A stretch of 36,800 nt of DNA from JAFLCM01 sp964510955 (GTDB lineage: Bacteria > Planctomycetota > Phycisphaerae > Phycisphaerales > UBA1924). Below the pieces are notes generated by a model. The model searched no databases. It saw only the letters and a list, made by a program, of their open reading frames with translations, and had not been told where the DNA came from. Position numbers and translations under genes: made by a program. The stretch is taken from assembly GCA_964510955.1 (NCBI GenBank), contig CAZEDW010000039.1:1-36800 (forward strand). Reading direction: 5' to 3'. Each line of letters begins with the position of its first letter. Within the stretch, counting starts at the first letter, position 1. Positions 8,649 through 16,389 of this stretch are shown piece by piece.

Positions 8649-9944
8649 ATGGCTATCAAACACGGGATTCGCACGTCGGTGTTCGTGTTCGCTGGTGCGG
8701 TGGTGGCGTTGTGCTTCGGGGGGTGCGCCTCGTCCGGCGGCGGGGCGACCAAGCCCAAGGCCAACGGGACTTTCGCGTTCTGGCCGCTGGCGCCCGATGA
8801 GCCGCGTATCCAGTTTGTCGGGGCGTTCAACTCCAGCGAAGACGTGAACGCCACGAAGACCAGCGACCTGGAGAAGGTGGTGTTCGGGAGCGAGGCGGTG
8901 AAGCCCGCGTATGTGAACAAGCCCTACGGGGTGGCGATCAAGGACGGACGCATCTTTGTGTGCGACATCCGGGCCAAGGCGCTGGTGGTGCTGGACCTGG
9001 CGAAGAAGCAGACGCGGCTGGTGGGGACGACGGGGACCAACCGTCTGGAGCGCCCGGTGGCGGTGGCGGTGGGCGACGACGGGAAGGCGTACGTGGTTGA
9101 CAGCATTCACGGGGCGGTGATGGTGTTCGACAAGGACGAGCGGTTCGAGCGGTCGATGGCGGTGCCGAAGCTCAAGCCGGCGTCGATCGCGGTGAGCGGT
9201 GACCGGCTGTATGTGTGCGACATGGGGCGCCAGCAGGTGCTGATCCTGAACCGCGCCACGGGCAAGGAGATCGGCGCGATCGGGACGGTGGGCGACGAGG
9301 ACGGGCAGTTCCGGTTGCCGGTGGGGGTCGCCACCGACAAGGCGGGGAACGTGTTCGTCTCGGACATGATGCGGTGCCGTGTGCAGAAGTTCAGCGCCGA
9401 CGGTGCGTTCCTGGGCGGTGTGGGCGAGCTGGGCGACCACGCCGGCGGGTTCGCGCGTCCGAAGCACCTGGCGGTCGACTCGGACGGGATCGTCTATGTG
9501 GTTGACTCGGCGTTCCAGAACGTCCAGATGTTCAACGACAAGTTCCAGCTCCTGATGCACTTCGGGGCGATGGGCGATTTCCCCGGCTCGATGAACCTGC
9601 CGGTGGGGATCGCGGTCACGGATTCGAGCATCGAGTATTTCAAGGACCGGCTGCACCCGGGCTTCGCGGCCAAGCGGCTGGTGGTGGTTGCCAACCAGTT
9701 CGGGGACGGGAAGATCTCGGTGTACGCCCTGGGCGACCGGCGGAAGGAGTACAGCCTGGCGGACCTGAGCGCGAGCGCCGCGAAGATCAGCTCGGGCGTG
9801 GCCGAACCTTCGGCGGATCGCCTGAAGTTCCAGAACGTCGGCGGGATCGAGCCGCCGCCGGAGGGCGTGGGGAATCTGGAGGGCGCGAGCGAGCCCGGGC
9901 AGGAGCCGGCGCAGCCCCAGCCGGCGGCCAAACCCAAGAACTGA
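8649..9944 (+). CDS. NHL-repeat beta-propeller lipoprotein (first of two)
   Basis: This 431-residue protein starts with a lipoprotein signal peptide ending at lipobox FGGC (Cys26). After it comes a conserved WPLAPDEPRIQFVG segment (45-58), then NHL-type propeller blades from about residue 90 to 360. Repeated units have the form P.GVA.D..G..FV.D....RVQ.F (for example LPVGVATDKAGNVFVSD, 223-239). The C-terminal 60 residues are Pro/Glu/Ala-rich. A GGAG ribosome-binding site precedes the ATG. It is the first gene of the conduit operon, and the second NHL lipoprotein at 12.8 kb shares its organisation. NHL propellers often mediate protein-protein contacts; a scaffolding role on the cytochrome-porin complex is inferred. 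It has no heme motif. Confidence 0.92.
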   Translation: MAIKHGIRTSVFVFAGAVVALCFGGCASSGGGATKPKANGTFAFWPLAPDEPRIQFVGAFNSSEDVNATKTSDLEKVVFGSEAVKPAYVNKPYGVAIKDGRIFVCDIRAKALVVLDLAKKQTRLVGTTGTNRLERPVAVAVGDDGKAYVVDSIHGAVMVFDKDERFERSMAVPKLKPASIAVSGDRLYVCDMGRQQVLILNRATGKEIGAIGTVGDEDGQFRLPVGVATDKAGNVFVSDMMRCRVQKFSADGAFLGGVGELGDHAGGFARPKHLAVDSDGIVYVVDSAFQNVQMFNDKFQLLMHFGAMGDFPGSMNLPVGIAVTDSSIEYFKDRLHPGFAAKRLVVVANQFGDGKISVYALGDRRKEYSLADLSASAAKISSGVAEPSADRLKFQNVGGIEPPPEGVGNLEGASEPGQEPAQPQPAAKPKN

Positions 9945-9965
9945 CGGGATCGAACTGAGCGCACG

Positions 9966-10724
9966 ATGCCACAGCGACTCTCCCAGCGCGATCATCGTCG
10001 GCTGCGGCGTGTGCTCGGGTCACGCGGCGCGTGGGTGGCGCTCGGGCTGGCGGCGCTGGGGGTGGCGTGGGTCGGGTGCACGGTCACCGAGTCGAACTAC
10101 AAGACGCTGAGCTTTTTCTTCGACGGCGTGCCCGACCCCACGGCGAAGGTGAAAGCGGGTGACGGGAGCGATTCAACGATCGCGGCGGCGGTGATTTCAC
10201 ACAAGCCGTTCGCGGAGGAGAAGTGCGAGGAGTGCCACCGCACGCAGTACCGCCCGAGCCGCAACGACCCGTCGGCGTGCCTGAAGTGCCACGACAAGGT
10301 CCTGGACAAGAACCCGTGGACGCACGGGGCGGTCGCGGGGGGGGCGTGCATCTGGTGCCACAACCCGCACGAGTCGGCGCGCAAGTGGCTTTTGCGGGGG
10401 CCGGACCGCAAGGTGTGCGCGCAGTGCCACTCGGCGTCGATGATGAAGACCAGCACCGTGGCGGCGCACCACGACCCGAACATCGGGTGCCTGGAGTGCC
10501 ACTACGGGCACGGGGGGCAGGACGCGCTGATGCTGCGTCCGGGCGCGTCGGCGCAGGGGCCGCCGGCGGGCGCCGAGGGCGCGCCGGCGGGAGGGACGCC
10601 GGGGGCTCCGCCAAAGCAGGATGCCGCGAGCCCGAGGGCGACGCCGACCGATGTGAAACCTGAACCGGCACCCTTGTCCCCCCCGGCGCCGACGGGTCCG
10701 GAGCCGGACGCCACGCCGCGTTGA
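9966..10724 (+). CDS. Five-heme membrane-anchored or lipid-anchored cytochrome c
   Basis: This 252-residue protein has five CXXCH motifs, at 87-91, 105-109, 128-132, 151-155 and 175-179. The N-terminus has a basic stretch (about 1-20), a hydrophobic helix (22-37) and WVGC with Cys38, an imperfect lipobox. It may be a lipoprotein or may stay anchored by its uncleaved helix. The segment YKTLSFFFDGVPDP follows directly; similar wording occurs in cytochromes of other electron-transfer clusters. The last 65 residues are a low-complexity Pro/Ala/Gly tail without hemes, possibly a spacer. It lies 21 bases after the first NHL gene and 10 bases before the beta-barrel gene. Position beside the barrel suggests it delivers electrons to the barrel-bound cytochrome from the periplasmic side. 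Confidence 0.92.
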   Translation: MPQRLSQRDHRRLRRVLGSRGAWVALGLAALGVAWVGCTVTESNYKTLSFFFDGVPDPTAKVKAGDGSDSTIAAAVISHKPFAEEKCEECHRTQYRPSRNDPSACLKCHDKVLDKNPWTHGAVAGGACIWCHNPHESARKWLLRGPDRKVCAQCHSASMMKTSTVAAHHDPNIGCLECHYGHGGQDALMLRPGASAQGPPAGAEGAPAGGTPGAPPKQDAASPRATPTDVKPEPAPLSPPAPTGPEPDATPR

Positions 10725-10734
10725 GTGACCTTCC

Positions 10735-12765
10735 TTGCCCCGCACGAGCGCCCCCATCCTCGCCATCGCTGTGCTGACCCTCGCGGGGCGGTCGTGGGGA
10801 CAGGCGGCCCCGGGCCAGCAGGCTTCGGACGGGGGCCCGATCGTCGTGGGCACGCCGAGAGAATCGTGGCAGGGGTTCAAGTTTTCGCGGTGGGACGCGG
10901 CGCTGGACTTCCGGCTGCAGTACCAGGACGACAAGATCAACGACAAGGGGCAGGCGAGCCGGCACGACCGCGAGCTGCGGTACCGCGAGCTGGTGGACCT
11001 TTCGGGGGACGCGTTCATCGGGCACCGGAACCTGATCGACCTGACGGGGTCGGTGCAGCTGGGCCTGGAGGACATCGACACCGAGAGCACGCTGGACGGG
11101 GTGAGCGGGCACGAGCGGGACTTCGTCAACACCTACGACCTGAGCGCGCTGATTCTGGGGACGAGCCTGCTGCCGACGACGGTGTACGCACGGCGTGAGC
11201 AGAGCCTGCTGGACCGCCCGTTCGCGGGGACGATCGAAGAGACGCTGATGGAGGAAGGCGGGGGCGTGACGGTGAACTCGCTGAAGTTCCCGACCACGGC
11301 GCGGTTCTTCCACCGCGAGCAGAACATCAAGGGCGACTTCGGGCGGATCGACACGAACATCGTGCAGGACTCGGCGTCGCTGAACACCGCGTGGGTGATC
11401 AACACGCGCCAGCGGCTGGACTTCGGGTACACGTTCGACAAGATCGACGAGACGCAGCCGGGGTTCTCCGACAGCTATGACCGGCACGACGGCAACGCGG
11501 TGCACGTGTGGTCGTTCGGGGACGAGAACCGCCCGCACGAGCTGCGTTCGAGCCTGCGGTTCTACAGCCAGTCGGGGCTGCAGGAGCAGGACCACGTGCG
11601 GTGGGACGAGCAGCTCACGCTTCGCCACACCGAGCGGCTGGAGTCGCGCTACAACGTCTCGGCCGACGAGCTGGACGTGCAGGGCGAGACGCAGCGGCAG
11701 GCGCGTGCCGAGGCCTCGGTCCGCTACCGGCTGTTCGAGAGTCTTTCGGCCACGGCGAGCGCCGGGGCCCAGCGGGTGGAATCGCCCGGGGGGTTCACCA
11801 GCGACGACGTGTTCGTGAGCGGGCAGGTGAGCTACACCAAGCGGGTGCCGCTGGGCAGGTTCGACGCGTCGGTGGGCGGGTCGTTCGACGCGCAGACCAA
11901 CAGCGAGCGGGGCTCGACGACGCGGGTGCTGAACGAGACGTACACGTTCACGGACCCGTTCCCGATCATCCTGGCGCGCCGGAACATCGTGGCCTCCTCG
12001 GTGATCATCACGCCGGTGGCGGGGTTCCCGGTGTTCCGCGAGGGGATCGACTACACGCTCCGGGTTTTCCCGGATCACGCCGAGGTGCGCGCGATCGTGG
12101 GCGGGGGGTTCGTCAGCGGGCAGCAGGTGCGGATCAGCTACGACCTGGGGCCCGAGCCGGGCAGCGACATCGACACCGCCACCGGCGCGTTCTCGCTGCG
12201 GTACACCATCACCGAGGGGTGGCTGCGGGGCGCGGCGGCGTACGGGACGTTCCGGACCACCCAGTACACCGTCAGCGCCGAGGACCCGTCGCAGTTCCGG
12301 CTGGACAACACCAACGACCTGCTGCTGGGGCTGGAGTACCGGCTGAGCGATCTGACGCTGCGGTACGAGTACAACCTGCACGACAGCACCTTCGACCCGT
12401 ACGACCTGCACCGGCTGCAGGTGGAGTATGTTCACCCGCTGGGGCCGGGGTCTTCGGTGAGCCTCAACGGCACGCACGAGACGATCAACTACTCGGAGCG
12501 CGGTGAGGACGTGGCGTTCGACCGCGCCACGCTGAAGTACCTGTCCAAGCTCGACCGCTACTTCGACCTGACCGTGCAGCTGGAGCTGCGGCGCGAGGAC
12601 AGCAGCGAGAGCGGCACCTCGCAGGCGCTGGAGGAGACCATCCGGCTCTCGTACAAGCGGGCCCAGACAACCATCTACGCTTCGTTCAGGAACTCGACGC
12701 TCGACGGGCCGGAGTCGAACCAGACTTCCCAGTTCCTCGAGTTCGGGTTCCGCAGGACATTCTGA
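10735..12765 (+). CDS. Outer-membrane beta-barrel, putative porin of a porin-cytochrome conduit
   Basis: This 676-residue protein starts at a TTG (10735) that gives a clean signal peptide (SAPILAIAVLTLAG, then SWGQA near residue 23). From about residue 30 it shows alternating polar/hydrophobic strands of 8-12 residues with acidic, Tyr/Arg-rich turns (for example RYRELVDLSGDAFIGH). It ends in a final Phe (EFGFRRTF), the usual signal for outer-membrane barrel insertion. Around residues 415-472 is an insert (VIITPVAGFPVFREGIDYTL ... VRISYDL) that reads as a small beta domain, possibly a plug or cytochrome dock. It contains no heme motif. It is sandwiched between cytochrome and NHL genes in one operon, as in known porin-cytochrome clusters. 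The family was not recognised by sequence; the porin assignment combines topology and context. Confidence 0.8.
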   Translation: MPRTSAPILAIAVLTLAGRSWGQAAPGQQASDGGPIVVGTPRESWQGFKFSRWDAALDFRLQYQDDKINDKGQASRHDRELRYRELVDLSGDAFIGHRNLIDLTGSVQLGLEDIDTESTLDGVSGHERDFVNTYDLSALILGTSLLPTTVYARREQSLLDRPFAGTIEETLMEEGGGVTVNSLKFPTTARFFHREQNIKGDFGRIDTNIVQDSASLNTAWVINTRQRLDFGYTFDKIDETQPGFSDSYDRHDGNAVHVWSFGDENRPHELRSSLRFYSQSGLQEQDHVRWDEQLTLRHTERLESRYNVSADELDVQGETQRQARAEASVRYRLFESLSATASAGAQRVESPGGFTSDDVFVSGQVSYTKRVPLGRFDASVGGSFDAQTNSERGSTTRVLNETYTFTDPFPIILARRNIVASSVIITPVAGFPVFREGIDYTLRVFPDHAEVRAIVGGGFVSGQQVRISYDLGPEPGSDIDTATGAFSLRYTITEGWLRGAAAYGTFRTTQYTVSAEDPSQFRLDNTNDLLLGLEYRLSDLTLRYEYNLHDSTFDPYDLHRLQVEYVHPLGPGSSVSLNGTHETINYSERGEDVAFDRATLKYLSKLDRYFDLTVQLELRREDSSESGTSQALEETIRLSYKRAQTTIYASFRNSTLDGPESNQTSQFLEFGFRRTF

Positions 12766-12772
12766 GATCGCG

Positions 12773-13834
12773 ATGAACCGAGTGAAACTCATCCTGACGG
12801 CGTGCGCGGCGGCGAGCGGGCTGTGGGCGGGCGGCTGCGCCCGGACGGGCGGGCCGCTGCTGGAGCTGACGCCCGCGTCGGCGCGGTGGCCCGCGCCGCC
12901 GGACACGGCGCGCATCGCCTTCCTGGGCGAGATCCGCTGCGACGCCGACCTGAAGCCCTCGCGGAACCCGCTGCAGGCGCTGGGCGGGGCGCTCTTCGGC
13001 AACGAGCCGGCGCGGTGCATGCTGGCGCCGATGGCGGTGTGCACCGACGGGGGCGACCGCGTGTTCGTGGCCGACGGGAACGGCCGGCGGGTTCACGTGT
13101 TCGACCTGGGCGCGCGCCGGTACAGCGTGATCGAGCCGGGCGAGAGGTTCTCGATGCCGGTGGCGCTTGCGTTTGACGGCGCCGGGGGCGCGCAGGGGGC
13201 GGGGCGGCTGCTGGTGTCTGACAGCGTGGAATCGTGCCTGTTCGTGTTCGACGCCGAGGGCCGGCCGACGGGGCGGATGGGGGACGGTGTGTTCGAGCGG
13301 CCGTGCGGGATCGCGGTGGCGCCGGACGGGCGGGTGTTCGTGGCCGACGCGGGGTCGCACCAGGTGATCGTGCTGTCGCCGGATGGTCGCGAGCTGAGGC
13401 GGCTGGGGGAGCGTGGCAGCGCGCTGGGGCAGTTCAACTATCCGACCAACCTGGCGTTCGACCACCGCGGGTATCTGTATGTGAGCGACACGATGAACTT
13501 CCGGGTGCAGGTCTTCACGCCGTCGCCGGAGCTCAAGGCGGCGTACCAGATCGGGAGCCAGGGCGACCTTCCTGGGTACTTCGCGCAGCCCAAGGGGGTG
13601 GCGCTGGACCCGGACGATCACGTGTACGTGGTGGACGCGAACTTCGAGGCGGTGCAGCTTTTCGATTCGGACGGGGCGCTGCTGATGAGCCTGGGGCGCG
13701 AGGGGCAGGGGCCGGGGGAGTTCTGGCTGCCGGCGGGCATCCACATCGACGGGCGCGGGCGCATCTTCGTGGCCGATTCGTACAACCAGCGTGTGCAGGT
13801 GTTCCAGTATCTCAGAGAGGGGGCGCAGCGATGA
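12773..13834 (+). CDS. NHL-repeat beta-propeller lipoprotein (second of two)
   Basis: This 353-residue protein has a lipoprotein signal peptide with lipobox AGGC (Cys22), then WPAPPDTARIAFLGE (39-53) and NHL blades from about residue 85 to the end. Typical blades are RPCGIAVAPDGRVFVADAG and YPTNLAFDHRGYLYVSDTM. It is a paralog of the first NHL lipoprotein, sharing the post-lipobox segment and blade pattern, but lacks its Pro-rich tail. It starts seven bases after the beta-barrel stop and its own stop overlaps the next ATG by four bases (ATGA), so translation with the large cytochrome is coupled. A role as surface or periplasmic scaffold for that cytochrome is inferred. Confidence 0.92.
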   Translation: MNRVKLILTACAAASGLWAGGCARTGGPLLELTPASARWPAPPDTARIAFLGEIRCDADLKPSRNPLQALGGALFGNEPARCMLAPMAVCTDGGDRVFVADGNGRRVHVFDLGARRYSVIEPGERFSMPVALAFDGAGGAQGAGRLLVSDSVESCLFVFDAEGRPTGRMGDGVFERPCGIAVAPDGRVFVADAGSHQVIVLSPDGRELRRLGERGSALGQFNYPTNLAFDHRGYLYVSDTMNFRVQVFTPSPELKAAYQIGSQGDLPGYFAQPKGVALDPDDHVYVVDANFEAVQLFDSDGALLMSLGREGQGPGEFWLPAGIHIDGRGRIFVADSYNQRVQVFQYLREGAQR

Positions 13835-15516
13835 ACCGCGTGTTCCAGAGGGTGATCTCGGTCGCGCTGACGGCGGCGGCGTTGAGCGCGCCGGCGCCGG
13901 CGCAGATGACATCGATCGTGGGCAGCCCGCACGATCTCTCGGCGGGGAGCCGCAGCGCGGTGCGGGCGGCGGTGGAGGACCAGGTGTGCATCTTCTGCCA
14001 CACGCCCCACAACGCGTCGCCGGTCGGGGCGCTGTGGAACCGTGGGCAGTCGTCGCAGGCGTACAGCGTGTACACCAGCCGGGCGCTGAACGCGCGCCCG
14101 GGCCAGCCGACGGGCTCGTCGAAGCTGTGCCTGTCGTGCCACGACGGGACGATCGCGCTGGGGAGCGTGCTGACGCAGGCGACGCCGATCCAGATGCTCG
14201 GGGGCGTGACGACGATGCCGGCGGGGCACGCCAACCTGGGGACCGACCTGCGCGACGACCACCCGATCTCGTTCGTGTTCGACACGACGCTGGCCGGGCG
14301 CGACGGGCGCCTGCGTGACCCGGCCTCGCTGCCGCCGAAGATGAAGCTCGACGCCAACCGCGAGCTGCAGTGCACCACGTGCCACGAGGCGCACAACAAC
14401 GCCTTCGGGAAGTTCCTGGTGATGGCGAACAACAACTCGGAGGTGTGCACCTCGTGCCACCAGGTGGGGCGGACGGACATCGCGGGGCACGCGCAGTGCA
14501 CCGATTGCCACCAGAACCACTCGGCGCCCAGCGGCCCGTACCTGCTGCGCCGGACCACAATCTCCAAGACGTGCCTTTCGTGCCACGACGGGCACCTGAT
14601 CAACGCCCCGGACGTGGGCGCCGACATGCGCAAGGCCTCGATCCACGACACGGACAGCCCGGTGGACCCGACCGGGCCGGCGGGCTCGGTCGCCACGTGC
14701 ACGTCGTGCCACGACCCGCACACGATGAGCGCCGGGATCGCGTCGGCGGCGCCGGTGGTCGGCCCGCGCACGGTGTCGCTGGGGCGGCTGGGCCGGATCG
14801 ACGGGGTGAACGCCTCGGGCTCGCCGGTGCGCCAGGTCTCCAGCGAGAGCGAGGTGTGCTACCGCTGCCACAGCGAGGGCGACAGGACGGCGCGCCTGGT
14901 CCCGCGCCGGCTGGGCCAGAGCAACACGCGCGTGCAGTTCGGCACGTCGGCGGTGTCGCGCCACCCGGTGGGCGTGCCGGGGCGGAGCGTGCAGGGGCCG
15001 AGCCTCAAGCCCGGCTGGACCACCGCCAGCACCATGACGTGCAGCGACTGCCACGGGTCGGACACGGTCGGCGGGGCGGCGGGGGTTCACGGCTCTGGCA
15101 ACCCCGGGCTGCTGGTGCTGCGGAACGAGACCGCGGACTACACCTCCGAGAGCGAAACGGCGTACGCGCTGTGCTACAAGTGCCACGACCGGGGGAGCAT
15201 CCTGGACAACCGCTCGTTCCCCGGTCACCGCTCGCACGTGGTTGACTTCAGGACGCCGTGCTCGGTGTGCCACGACGCGCACGGGATTCCGGCGGGGCAG
15301 GGGAGCGTGACGGGTAACTCGCACCTGATCAACTTCGACACGCGCGTGGTGTTCCCGGATCGGGCGACGGGTCGGCTGGAATACCGCGATACCGGCGGGT
15401 TCACGGGCCAGTGCATGCTGACCTGCCACGGCGTGGACCACTCGCCCTTGGGTTACCCGAACAACGCGCCGGGCGCTGCGCCCACGGCGTTGCCGGGGCG
15501 GCTGCGGGCGCGGTGA
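13831..15516 (+). CDS. Large multiheme cytochrome c with 11 CXXCH and one CX3CH motif
   Basis: This 561-residue protein has a Sec signal peptide (about 1-25, cleavage near PAPAQ). CXXCH motifs start at residues 53, 100, 181, 206, 223, 248, 290, 343, 404, 448 and 477. A twelfth site, CMLTCH at 528-533, has one extra residue between the cysteines. The first part (CIFCHTPHNA...GALWN...CLSCHDGTIAL...GTDLRDDHPI) is the doubled-CXXCH layout and is paralogous to the four-heme cytochrome at 7.8 kb. It is the last gene of the operon, coupled by a four-base overlap to the NHL gene. It lacks a lipobox, so it may sit inside the barrel, in the periplasm, or be exported further. By analogy with porin-cytochrome complexes it is the best candidate for the terminal electron-exchanging subunit (inference). 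Confidence 0.93.
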   Translation: MNRVFQRVISVALTAAALSAPAPAQMTSIVGSPHDLSAGSRSAVRAAVEDQVCIFCHTPHNASPVGALWNRGQSSQAYSVYTSRALNARPGQPTGSSKLCLSCHDGTIALGSVLTQATPIQMLGGVTTMPAGHANLGTDLRDDHPISFVFDTTLAGRDGRLRDPASLPPKMKLDANRELQCTTCHEAHNNAFGKFLVMANNNSEVCTSCHQVGRTDIAGHAQCTDCHQNHSAPSGPYLLRRTTISKTCLSCHDGHLINAPDVGADMRKASIHDTDSPVDPTGPAGSVATCTSCHDPHTMSAGIASAAPVVGPRTVSLGRLGRIDGVNASGSPVRQVSSESEVCYRCHSEGDRTARLVPRRLGQSNTRVQFGTSAVSRHPVGVPGRSVQGPSLKPGWTTASTMTCSDCHGSDTVGGAAGVHGSGNPGLLVLRNETADYTSESETAYALCYKCHDRGSILDNRSFPGHRSHVVDFRTPCSVCHDAHGIPAGQGSVTGNSHLINFDTRVVFPDRATGRLEYRDTGGFTGQCMLTCHGVDHSPLGYPNNAPGAAPTALPGRLRAR

Positions 15517-15638
15517 TCCGAACTTTTTCCAAACTTGATTAATTCTTGAACTTGGGATCGTCCGGCTGGTCGTTCTCTGGTTTGGGAATTAGCATGGGGA
15601 CACCTGAGATTTCGGGCGATTTCCGTGCGTTCTGAGGA

Positions 15639-15654
15639 GGGCACGGGGTTTGCA
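15639..15654 (+). promoter_or_regulatory. Sigma-54 (RpoN) promoter of the regulatory operon
   Basis: GGGCACG-GGGT-TTGCA matches the consensus except for the first T, with exact 12-base spacing of GG and GC. The expected start is near 15665, 23 bases before the ATG at 15688, the same geometry as the conduit-operon promoter. It implies the activator is expressed from a promoter of the type it activates. Confidence 0.65.
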
Positions 15655-15687
15655 ACTTCTCAAGCCGGTCAACCCACGGAGATATCC

Positions 15688-16320
15688 ATGAAAGCCGCAC
15701 TCATCGCGCTCATCGCCAGCCTCGCCACCGGAGCGGGTCAGCCCGCGCCGGGGACGCCGAGCGGCGCCAAGGCCGGGCCGGGGGCGCAGCCCACCCAGGG
15801 CACCCTGCCGGCGGGGCACCCCGGCGTCATCACCAACGACCCGACGATCAACTGGCCCAAGGGTCGCCCGGAGGATGTCGGATCGGTCGACGCGATCATC
15901 GCCGCGTTTTACAGCGTGCCCGCGGGTGACCCGGGTCAGCCGCGTGACTGGGACCGGTACCGCTCGCTGTTCAGCCCCGATGCGCGGCTGATCCCCGCTC
16001 GGGGAGACGGCAAGGGCGGGGCGATGGCGATGTTCGTCAACGTGACGGACTACATAGGTCTGAACAAGTCGTACTTCGAGAAGGGCGGGTTCCGCGACAA
16101 GGAAGTAGCGAGGCGGATCGAGAAGTTCGGCAACATCGCGCAGGTGTGGAGCACGTTCGAGTCGCGCCGGTCGGCCGCTGATCCCGAGCCGTACGTGCGC
16201 GGGATCAACAGCATCCAGCTTCTCAAGGACGGCGACCGCTGGTGGGTGGTGAACGTGTTCTGGGATCTGGAGGGTCCGGGCTCAACCATCCCGGCGGAAT
16301 ACCTGGCCAAGAAAGAGTGA
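15688..16320 (+). CDS. Exported NTF2/SnoaL-like protein of unknown function
   Basis: This 210-residue protein has a short signal peptide (MKAALIALIASLATGAG) and a Pro/Gly/Ala-rich linker to about residue 45. A compact domain follows, beginning VGSVDAIIAAFYSV and containing DWDRYRSLFSPDARLIP and DGDRWWVVNVFWDLE. That pattern (N-terminal helices, 'W..y..lf.pda', then paired strands with a conserved Trp) is typical of the NTF2-like fold, which binds small ligands or is catalytic in various families. No specific substrate can be named. A CGGAGAT ribosome-binding site precedes the ATG. It is followed after 69 bases by the sigma-54 activator and probably shares its transcript, so it may be a ligand-binding accessory of the signalling system (inference). 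Confidence 0.75.
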   Translation: MKAALIALIASLATGAGQPAPGTPSGAKAGPGAQPTQGTLPAGHPGVITNDPTINWPKGRPEDVGSVDAIIAAFYSVPAGDPGQPRDWDRYRSLFSPDARLIPARGDGKGGAMAMFVNVTDYIGLNKSYFEKGGFRDKEVARRIEKFGNIAQVWSTFESRRSAADPEPYVRGINSIQLLKDGDRWWVVNVFWDLEGPGSTIPAEYLAKKE

Positions 16321-16389
16321 GCGGCGATCTCTCGACCCCCCGCCCCCCCCGCAAGGGGCGAGGGCCGAAACCGCCCGGAGCAAGCCACC

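Noticed and set aside
10084..13044. Long open frame antisense to the cytochrome, barrel and NHL genes
   Set aside because: Its product is compositionally biased and has no recognisable domain; it is a by-product of high GC and the real plus-strand genes.
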